Shown here: piece after piece, positions 34,567 through 41,548 of the stretch
How the letters are laid out: every line of letters begins with the position of its first letter
How positions within the stretch are numbered: position 1 is the first letter of the stretch
NCBI RefSeq assembly: GCF_030406405.1
Contig: NZ_JAUEPL010000043.1
Span: 1-59,744, forward strand
DNA from: Streptomyces ficellus
GTDB taxonomy: Bacteria > Actinomycetota > Actinomycetes > Streptomycetales > Streptomycetaceae
Direction of reading: 5' to 3'
DNA: 59,744 nt
Position numbers and translations under genes: made by a program
The notes under the pieces: generated by a model
Told to the model about the DNA's origin: nothing
Database searches by the model: none
What the model saw: only the letters and a program-made list of their open reading frames with translations

Positions 34567-34892
34567 GAGTACATCCTCCCCCTTCCGCGGCCGTAACCGG
34601 TAAGAACCGGTAAGTCATGGCTGACGCCATGGCCGAACCGCGCCCGCCCGCGCGCCCCCCGCCGGTGTGCGGGGCGTACGGACGTACGCGATCCAGCAGA
34701 TGTGTTCCCCATTTTTCGGCGCCGGGTCCCCACCCTGACGCCTGTGGTTGTCGCGGCGGGCCGCTCAAAGCCTTTCGCTACGCCTCGTAGCGTAACGCCG
34801 GTCCATCGCTCTCGGAGCGGGGTACGGCGGTGAACTGGCTCACACATACGGGCCGGTAACCCGACCCGTACTCGCCGGTATGGTCGAGCGTC
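34567..34892. promoter_or_regulatory. Divergent promoter region, with small repeats
   Basis: This 326-nt stretch separates the thioredoxin-TPR gene from a TetR gene. It contains a 10-nt tandem repeat AACCGGTAAG (34595-34604 and 34605-34614) near the thioredoxin start. A palindrome CGCTACG-cct-CGTAGCG at 34776-34792, about 100 nt before the TetR start, is a candidate autoregulatory operator. I saw nothing else recognisable. Confidence 0.45.
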
Positions 34893-35516
34893 ATGTGCAG
34901 CGCCCCCATCCCCCGCAGCCGTACCGGACGCCCCCGCAGCGCGCGGGCCGACGCCGCGATCCTGGAGGCGACCCGGGCCGCCCTGGTCGAGCTGGGCTGG
35001 TCCAAGCTGACGATGGGCGACGTCGCCGGCCGGGCCGGGGTGGCCAAGACGACCCTCTACCGGCGCTGGGCGAGCAAGAACGAACTGGTCGTGGACGCGG
35101 TCGCGGTCCTCTTCGACGAGCTCGAACTGCCCGACCGCGGCAGCCTGACGGCCGACATCGAGGGCGTGGTGCGGCAGTTCGCGGCGCTCCTGGAGCGGCC
35201 CGAGACCAAGACGGCGCTGATGGCCGTCATCGCCGAGTCCACCCGCGACGAGCCGCTGCGCGAGCGGATACGCGTCTCGATCGTGGAACGGCAGAAGCGG
35301 CTCGTCCTGGAGGGCCGCCGGCGCGCCCAGGCCCGGGGGGAGCTGCCGACGACCTCCGGTACGGCGCCGGGCACCGACGACCTGATCTTCGACGTGATCG
35401 CGGGCGCGGTGGTCCACCGGGCGCTGGTGAGCGCCGAGCCCGTCGACGCGGAGTGGGTGCGGCGCTTCACCGCCCTGCTGCTGGGCGGCCTGGCGGCGGC
35501 CGCGGCGCAGCCCTGA
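34893..35516 (+). CDS. TetR family regulator
   Basis: 207 aa. The HTH lies at about residues 15-60 (ARADAAILEATRAALVELGW, LTMGDVAGRAGVAKTTLYRRW). The C-terminal domain resembles TetR_C_11-type helices (TRDEPLRERIRVSIVERQKR, VHRALVSAEPVDAEWVRRF). The ribosome site is weak (GAGCG). The convergent GNAT gene ends 13 nt downstream. Target unknown. Confidence 0.92.
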   Translation: MCSAPIPRSRTGRPRSARADAAILEATRAALVELGWSKLTMGDVAGRAGVAKTTLYRRWASKNELVVDAVAVLFDELELPDRGSLTADIEGVVRQFAALLERPETKTALMAVIAESTRDEPLRERIRVSIVERQKRLVLEGRRRAQARGELPTTSGTAPGTDDLIFDVIAGAVVHRALVSAEPVDAEWVRRFTALLLGGLAAAAAQP

Positions 35517-35529
35517 GCCCTACGGCCGG

Positions 35530-36021
35530 CTACAACGGGCGGTGCATGATGTGCAGGCCCACATACCCCCGCGTGGGGTGGTGGAAGCCCTCGGGCACGG
35601 TGCCGACGATGGTGAAGCCCAGCGACTCGTACAGCCGTACCGCGTGCTGGTTGGTCTCCACGACCGCGTTGAACTGGATGCCCCGGAACCCCGCGCCCCG
35701 CGCCCACTCCAGCGTGTACTCGACGAGCGCCCGCCCCACGCCCCGGCCGCCGTGCGCCGGGTCGACCATGTAACTGGCACTGGCGATGTGCGCGCCGTTG
35801 CCCATCTGGTTGTTGTTCATCTTGGCGGTGCCGAGGACCGCGCCGGCCTGGTCGTCCACGGCGACGACGGTACGGTTCGGCGCGGCCAGGAGCCACCAGT
35901 CGCGTCCCTCCTCCTCCCCGAGGTCCGGCGGGTAGGTGAAGGTGTCGCCCGCGGCGACGATCGTGCGGAAGAACGGCCAGATGGCGGGCCAGTCCTCGCT
36001 GGTGGCTTCCCTGATCTCCAT
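35530..36021 (-). CDS. GNAT family N-acetyltransferase
   Basis: 163 aa. It begins MEIREATSEDWPAIWPFFR, as in phosphinothricin-acetyltransferase-like GNATs, and has the acetyl-CoA loop YMVDPAHGGRGVGRALVEY and the late strand AVRLYESLGFTIVG. The longer frame to 36243 lacks family similarity. Substrate not determinable. It is divergent from the secreted-protein operon terminator. Confidence 0.92.
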   Translation of the reverse strand: MEIREATSEDWPAIWPFFRTIVAAGDTFTYPPDLGEEEGRDWWLLAAPNRTVVAVDDQAGAVLGTAKMNNNQMGNGAHIASASYMVDPAHGGRGVGRALVEYTLEWARGAGFRGIQFNAVVETNQHAVRLYESLGFTIVGTVPEGFHHPTRGYVGLHIMHRPL

Positions 36022-36069
36022 GCGCCCAGCATGCGGCCGGTACGGTCGCCGAGGCCACCGAAAATGCGT

Positions 36070-36110
36070 GCCGGGCCGACGACCGCACCGTGGGCGGTCG
36101 CCGGCCCGGC
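36070..36110 (-). terminator. Terminator of the five-gene secreted-protein operon
   Basis: A 17-bp stem with one mismatch (36070-36086 with 36094-36110) has a 7-nt loop. On the minus strand it is followed by CACGCATTTTC. It lies 37 nt past the last stop codon of the operon. Confidence 0.8.
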
Positions 36111-36146
36111 GTCGAACGGGCCTCGAAGAGGGGGTGCGAGGAGTGC

Positions 36147-38915
36147 TCAGACGATCTGTTTGGCCGTCTTCAGGGCCGGATCGGTCGACAACTGCTTGGC
36201 CGTGGTGCTGAGGCGGCCGTCGCCCTCGCCGGCCCACCACCACAGGACGCCGCTCGCGTCGAGGGCCGCGATGTCACTCCTGCGGTCGCCGTTGAAGTCA
36301 CCCGAGAACGGCTGGCTGTAGGTGGTGCTGAAGGTGGTGTCCGGCCAGAGCTCCGGGTTGCCGTGCACCACACCGCTGAAGCTTTCGTTGCCGTTGCCCA
36401 CCCACCAGTGGACATTGCCTTCCGGCGAGATGCCCGCGACGTCCGCGCGGCCGTCGGAGTTGAAGTCGCCCGACATCATGTCGTGGTAGCCGTTCATCCC
36501 GTCCATGCCGCCGATGCCCAGCTCCTCGCCCGACCAGGCGAAGGTGCCGTCCCCGTTGTTGTGCCAGACGACGAGGGCGTCCTCGGTGGCGTCGATGTCG
36601 GTCGGGCAGAGGGCGGCCAGTTCGCTGTTGCCGTCGCTGTCGAAGTCGCCGGAGAAGAAGTCGCGGCACACGCTGAAGTCGTCGTAGAACGTGCTGTACT
36701 CGGAAGCGATCTGCTGGGCGGCGCCGGTCACGCCGCCGTCGCCGTTGCCCGGCCACCACCACAGGCCGCCGTCGCTCGCCGCGGCCGCGAGGTCACCGAT
36801 GCCGTCGCCGTTGAAGTCGCCGGCGAACGTCTGCTTGTAGGCGTTGGCTCTGCCGTCCGTCCACATCGACGACTTCTGACCGAGGGTGCCGTTGCCGTTG
36901 CCCCGGTGGAGCGCGACGTTGCCGTCGGCCAGGTGGACGGCGATGTCGGCGTGCCCGTCGGAGTTGAAGTCCTGCGGGGCGAACAGGCCCGGCGTCACCG
37001 TGTGGACGTTGCAGGCCGGCAGGCCCGGGAAGGGTACGGAACCAGCACCGATGATCTTGTCGGCGGGAACGTAGCCCCAGCCGCCCCAGGCCGTCCAGCC
37101 CGCCGACTCGTCGCCCCGCACGTAGTACCAGATGCGGTTGCCCGCGCCGTTGACGTCACCGCTGCGCCAGCACACGAAGCCGTGCGGGCCGGCCAGCAGA
37201 CGGCCGGTCAGGGGCGCGTCCGCGTAGGGCTCGACGCGGAGGTCCGACGCCTGGTTCTCGCAGCTCATCTCCTTGGTGAAGCTGTTGCCGTCGGGGTCGG
37301 TGTGGCGGGCGCCGTCGATCAGGAAGCACTCGCCGCCGTACGTCGTCTCCGTGGACAGCCGGGCGGAGTGCCCCGTCCAGCTCCTGAGGCTGTAGACATC
37401 CGTCTCGGCCTCGGGGGCCGCCTTCAGGCCCAGCGTGACGGTCGGAGCCTTCGCGGTGGCGGCTTCGCTCACCGCCGCCGTGGCGTTGAAACCGAGTTCC
37501 CCCTCGGGGCAGTCGGGGTTCCCGCCCTTGGCGGCCGTCATGGAGTCCAGCTTCGTCGTCCAGTCCGGCTGCGTGTTCCAGGTCGTCTCCGGGGAGACGG
37601 CGCCCGTCTTCCACAGTTCGACGGCATGGGTCTCACAGCCCCAGGCGTAGGTGTTCTTGATCAGGAAGGTGGAGTTCAGTACCTTCCGGCCCGCCAGATT
37701 GGCCGTGTCCATACGGAAGAAGGAGCGGAGGGTGTACCAGACCCAGGTGGCGGGATCGCCCCAGATGTCCCCCTCCATCGTCCTGCCCGTGGAGGCGCCA
37801 CCCCACTGGTCGTTCCAGTCGGGGGTGTCGGGGGTGTGGGAGTCGACCCCGACGAAGGCGAGCGTGGCGCCGGTGAACCATGGGTCGATGTAGACGGGGT
37901 ACGTCGTGTCCGCCGCCGTCAGCAGCTTCTGGTCCGGCGAGACGGCCAGGGTCTTCCCCGACACCTCGGTCCTCATGCGGGCCCGCTTGGCGCCCTCATT
38001 CGGTGTGAAACCGCGCTCGGAACCGGGCGCGGCCACCTTCGGGGCCTGCGCGGCCTTCGCGCTTTCCGCGCCCTGTGAGGCCGGTGCGCCCTTCACGGCC
38101 AGCACGCCTTTCGCGGCCGGTGCGCCCTTCACGGCCGCGCCTTTCGCGCCCTTCACGGCCTGTGAGCCCTTCCCGGCCGCGGCCTTCGCGCCCCTCGCCG
38201 CGCGCGAGCTGTCCCACATCTCGGGGACGGGGCCGGAGAACACCGTCTTCCCCTTGCCGTCCACCGCCTTCAGCCCCCGGGCCGGGTCACTGCTGACCTT
38301 CAGCCCGTCCGCCGACAGCCCGAACGCCACCTTCCGCAGAGCCGGGTTCTTCGCCGCCTTCGCGTCCTTCACCACCAGCAGCTGCGCGAACCCCTCGGCC
38401 TCGGCGCGCACTTGGAGGTCGACGCCCGCGAATACCTCCGGATACGTCGCCACCGCGCCGTCCAGCCTCGGCTTCGGCAGCGTCCCCGGCCAGGTCAGCC
38501 CCAACTCGTGCTGGTTCTTGCGCATCGTGACCAGGGGCCCCTTGCCGCCCGCCGAGAACTCCAGACCCAGCGCCGCCGCCTTGGGCACCACCGTGCCCTT
38601 CGGGCCGATGGCCAGCCTGGTGTCCACATCCACCCACGCACCACCACGCCGCACGTGCACGGTCGACAGGTACTGATCGACGGTCAGCGTTCCGGAAGGG
38701 TTGGCGAGCACCTTGGTCGTGGCGCTCCGCCGCGACTCGATCTCCACCGGCTTGCCCGACGCCCTGGCCTTCGCCAGCGCCGATACCGCCTCGCCCTTCG
38801 CCGCCTCGCCCTTCGCCGGCTCGGCCGCGGTCCCGGCCACCGCCGTGAGACCGGTCCCGGTCACGGCCAGGGTGAGGGCCGCACCGGCGGCCCATATCTT
38901 GCTTCGGATTCTCAT
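36147..38915 (-). CDS. Secreted FG-GAP protein 1 with four-Cys SH3-like module
   Basis: About 922 aa. Signal peptide 1-31. A beta-rich N-terminal region (about 60-350) carries the WPGTLPKPRLDGAVATYPEV, LLVVKDAKAAKNPALRKVAF and YPVYIDPWF segments found in Streptomyces wall-associated repeat proteins. A DNRLRE-like beta domain (about 385-520) follows. The four-Cys module is at about 528-634 (Cys529, 551, 581, 634; FVCWRSGDVNGAG, IWYYVRGD, GWGYVPADKI, PFPGLPAC). FG-GAP blades (about 640-922) contain Ca-binding loops such as DFNSDGHADIAV and DFNGDGIGDLAA. A roughly 60-residue KGA-repeat insertion (238-300) is unique to this copy. ATG 38915 is chosen for its GAGGA site. Last gene of the operon. 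Confidence 0.88.
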   Translation of the reverse strand: MRIRSKIWAAGAALTLAVTGTGLTAVAGTAAEPAKGEAAKGEAVSALAKARASGKPVEIESRRSATTKVLANPSGTLTVDQYLSTVHVRRGGAWVDVDTRLAIGPKGTVVPKAAALGLEFSAGGKGPLVTMRKNQHELGLTWPGTLPKPRLDGAVATYPEVFAGVDLQVRAEAEGFAQLLVVKDAKAAKNPALRKVAFGLSADGLKVSSDPARGLKAVDGKGKTVFSGPVPEMWDSSRAARGAKAAAGKGSQAVKGAKGAAVKGAPAAKGVLAVKGAPASQGAESAKAAQAPKVAAPGSERGFTPNEGAKRARMRTEVSGKTLAVSPDQKLLTAADTTYPVYIDPWFTGATLAFVGVDSHTPDTPDWNDQWGGASTGRTMEGDIWGDPATWVWYTLRSFFRMDTANLAGRKVLNSTFLIKNTYAWGCETHAVELWKTGAVSPETTWNTQPDWTTKLDSMTAAKGGNPDCPEGELGFNATAAVSEAATAKAPTVTLGLKAAPEAETDVYSLRSWTGHSARLSTETTYGGECFLIDGARHTDPDGNSFTKEMSCENQASDLRVEPYADAPLTGRLLAGPHGFVCWRSGDVNGAGNRIWYYVRGDESAGWTAWGGWGYVPADKIIGAGSVPFPGLPACNVHTVTPGLFAPQDFNSDGHADIAVHLADGNVALHRGNGNGTLGQKSSMWTDGRANAYKQTFAGDFNGDGIGDLAAAASDGGLWWWPGNGDGGVTGAAQQIASEYSTFYDDFSVCRDFFSGDFDSDGNSELAALCPTDIDATEDALVVWHNNGDGTFAWSGEELGIGGMDGMNGYHDMMSGDFNSDGRADVAGISPEGNVHWWVGNGNESFSGVVHGNPELWPDTTFSTTYSQPFSGDFNGDRRSDIAALDASGVLWWWAGEGDGRLSTTAKQLSTDPALKTAKQIV
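37014..37331 (-). other. Four-Cys SH3-like module of FG-GAP protein 1
   Basis: The encoded segment runs from Cys529 to Cys634 with spacing C-x21-C-x29-C-x52-C. Equivalent DNA lies at about 39811-40130 (protein 2) and 42431-42750 (protein 3), and makes up the whole mature part of the two small proteins at 44202-45130. Confidence 0.8.
38016..38204 (-). repeat. Low-complexity KGA-repeat insertion
   Basis: Short GC-rich units (variants of CGCCCTTCACGGCC on the plus strand) repeat at 12-27 nt steps and encode AVKGA, AAKGV and similar units. Paralogues 2 and 3 have only a 10-15 residue linker at this point. Confidence 0.75.
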
Positions 38916-38961
38916 TCCGTCCTCAGAAGTCACAACACATCGGAAAGGAAGCTCACCGCTC

Positions 38962-41478
38962 TCACATGAGGTCCTTCGCGGTCCCCCAGTCCGTCGCGGC
39001 CGACATCTTCGAGGGAGCGGCGAAGGCACCGTTGCCGTCACCCGCCCACCACCACAGGGAGCCGCTCGCGTCGACGGCGGCGAGGTCGCCCCGCCGGTCG
39101 CCGTTGAAGTCGCCCGCGAAGGCCTTGCTCACCGGGCCGAAGCCGGCGGCCGGCCAGGTCCGTACGGTGCCGTAGTCCCAGTGGCCGTCGCCGTACCCGG
39201 GCTGGATCAGGAGCCGCCCGTCAGGTACGTGCTCCGCCACGTCCATACGGCCATCGCCGTTGGAGTCGAGCGTGATCACGCTGCCCTCGAAGCCATGTTC
39301 GGTCATGTGCGCCCCGGGAACGTACTCGCCGTCGCCGTTCCCCCGCCACCACCACAGGACCTCGGTTTCGGGGTCCAGCTCCTGGATGCCGCAGGCGGCG
39401 AGGATGTCACCCTTGCCGTCGCCGTTGACGTCGGTGGAGACGAAGTCCCGGCAGCGTGGCGGGGAGCCCTGCGCGAACACGCCATGGGCGTGTTTGACGT
39501 CGTCGGTCAGCGGCAGCGCTGAGCCGGTGAGCCCGCCGTCGCCGTCGCCGGGCCACCACCAGACGCGGTTGTCGCCGTCGACGGCGGCGACATCGCCCCT
39601 GCCGTCGGCGTTGAAGTCGGCGGTGAAGATCTCCTTGTAGCCGTTGCCCCGGCCGTCGGACCACAGGAGCCGCTTGTTCGCCAGGGTGCCGTTGCCATTG
39701 CCCGGGTGGAGGGCGGCGTTCCCGTCGCTCTGGAGGGCGACGACATCGGTGAGGCCGTCGGAGTTGAAGTCCTGCGGTGCGACCAGGCCCGGGGTGACGG
39801 TGTGGACGTTGCAGGCCGGCAGGCCCGGGAAGGGCACGGAACCAGCACCGGTGATCTTGTCGGCGGGGACGTAGCCCCAGCCCTGCCAGCTCGTCCAGCC
39901 GGTGGACGTGTCGCCCTTGACGTAGTACCAGATGCGGTTGCCCGCACCGTTGAGGTCACCGCTGCGCCAGCAGACGAAGCCGTGCGGTCCCGCCAGCAGT
40001 CGGCCGGTGACCTGTGAGGCGGCGTACGGCTCGATCCGGACGTCGGACGCCTGGGCCTCGCAGCTCATCTCGGTGTGGAAGGCGTTGCCGTCCGGGTCCT
40101 CGTACGCCACCTGGTCGCGCAGGAAGCACTCGCCGTTGTACGCGATCTCCACCGTGAGGCTGGCCGTGGCCACCTCGAACCTTCTGATGGTCTGTGTCGG
40201 CGGGGTCTCGGCGGCGGGCGAACCCCGCAGCCCCAGGTCGACGATGGTGGTACCGGCGCGGGCGGCCGCCTGCGCCGCGCCCAGGGCGTTGAAGGTGAGG
40301 GTTCCGGCCGGGCAGCCGGCCGAGGCGAGTTTCGTCTTCCACTCCGCCTGGTTGTTCCAGGTGGTCGCCGGTGTGGCGCGTCCGGTGTGCCACAGCTCCA
40401 CGGTCGAGGCCGCGCAGTCCCCCGTGTACCAGGACATGTCCTTGAGGGTGAGGGAGGCGTTCAGCACCTGGCGGCCCGCGAGGTAGGGCACGTCCACCTG
40501 GAAGAAGGCGCGTTGGCGCGGGTAGCTGCTGCCGATCTGGTACTGGCCGGTCTGGAGCTCGTGCCCGTACATCCAGCCGGACTCGGTGGGCCGGTAGGAG
40601 GACAGCTGGCTCCAGGCCGCCGGTGCCCTGGTGAACGAGGGGTCGATGTGCACCGGATAGGTGGTGTCGGGGCCCGTGAGCAGCTTCTGGTCGGGGACGA
40701 CGGTGAGGCCGCCGGCGGTGACCTCGGTCTGCATGGCCGCTTCCTTCCTCGGCCCCTTCGCGCTGTCCCACATCCGCGGCGCGGGGCCGGAGAAGACCGT
40801 GCGTCCCTTGGTGTCGACCGCCTTCAGGCCCTGCTTGTCGTCGCCGGTGACCTTCAACCCGTTCGCCTCCAGTCCGTAGGCGATCTTCTTCAGCTTGGGG
40901 TTCTTCGCCGCTTTGGCGTCCTTGACCACCAGCAGTTGCGAGAAGCCTTCCGCCTCCGCAGTGACCTGGAGATCGACCCCGGGCAGCACCTCCGCGTACG
41001 TCGCCACCGGGCCGGCCAGCTTCGGCTTGGGCAGCTCGCCGGGCCAGGTCAGCTCCAGCACGTGCCGGTCGTCGTTGAGCCGGACCACCGGTCCGCGCCC
41101 GCCATCGGAGAGCTCCAGCCCGGCGGCCGCGGCCTTCGGCTCCACGCGCCCCTCACGGGACACCAGAGCGGTGTCGACCGGGACCCACCTGCCGCCCTGT
41201 CGCACCCGCACCGGCGCCATGTGCCGCGTGACCGTCACCGTCCCGGACGGATTCACATACGTCTCCGACGACTCCGTCCGGCGCTCCACCACCTCCACCG
41301 GTCGACCGGACGCCGTGGCCTTCGCCAGCGCGGAGACCGCCGCCTCGTGACCGGTACCGCTCCTGTCCGGCTCGGCCGCCGATGCCGCGAATCCGAGCGT
41401 CGCCAACCCCACCGACAGGGCGGCGCAGGACGCGACGATCCTTCCGTGCCGCCGCTGTGGCAGACCCTTCGTGGCCAT
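38962..41478 (-). CDS. Secreted FG-GAP protein 2 with four-Cys SH3-like module
   Basis: About 838 aa. Same architecture as its two neighbours: signal peptide (residues 1-34, with RRHGRIVASCAALSVGLATLG), N-terminal module with TWPGELPKPKLAGPVATYAEV, DNRLRE-like domain, four-Cys module (GECFLRDQVAYEDPDGNAF, FVCWRSGDLNGAG, GWGYVPADKITGAG, GLPAC), then FG-GAP blades (DFNSDGLTDVVAL, DFNADGRGDVAAV, DVNGDGKGDILAA). ATG 41478 has GGTGGAG upstream and gives a normal signal peptide; a frame from 41520 adds 14 residues. The gap to the next gene is 46 nt. Confidence 0.88.
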   Translation of the reverse strand: MATKGLPQRRHGRIVASCAALSVGLATLGFAASAAEPDRSGTGHEAAVSALAKATASGRPVEVVERRTESSETYVNPSGTVTVTRHMAPVRVRQGGRWVPVDTALVSREGRVEPKAAAAGLELSDGGRGPVVRLNDDRHVLELTWPGELPKPKLAGPVATYAEVLPGVDLQVTAEAEGFSQLLVVKDAKAAKNPKLKKIAYGLEANGLKVTGDDKQGLKAVDTKGRTVFSGPAPRMWDSAKGPRKEAAMQTEVTAGGLTVVPDQKLLTGPDTTYPVHIDPSFTRAPAAWSQLSSYRPTESGWMYGHELQTGQYQIGSSYPRQRAFFQVDVPYLAGRQVLNASLTLKDMSWYTGDCAASTVELWHTGRATPATTWNNQAEWKTKLASAGCPAGTLTFNALGAAQAAARAGTTIVDLGLRGSPAAETPPTQTIRRFEVATASLTVEIAYNGECFLRDQVAYEDPDGNAFHTEMSCEAQASDVRIEPYAASQVTGRLLAGPHGFVCWRSGDLNGAGNRIWYYVKGDTSTGWTSWQGWGYVPADKITGAGSVPFPGLPACNVHTVTPGLVAPQDFNSDGLTDVVALQSDGNAALHPGNGNGTLANKRLLWSDGRGNGYKEIFTADFNADGRGDVAAVDGDNRVWWWPGDGDGGLTGSALPLTDDVKHAHGVFAQGSPPRCRDFVSTDVNGDGKGDILAACGIQELDPETEVLWWWRGNGDGEYVPGAHMTEHGFEGSVITLDSNGDGRMDVAEHVPDGRLLIQPGYGDGHWDYGTVRTWPAAGFGPVSKAFAGDFNGDRRGDLAAVDASGSLWWWAGDGNGAFAAPSKMSAATDWGTAKDLM

Positions 41479-41548
41479 GTTCTCCACCCGCTTCTCTTCG
41501 GATTCGTGCAGGACGGACACCGAGCCGGACTCCGGACTCGTCGCGCGG

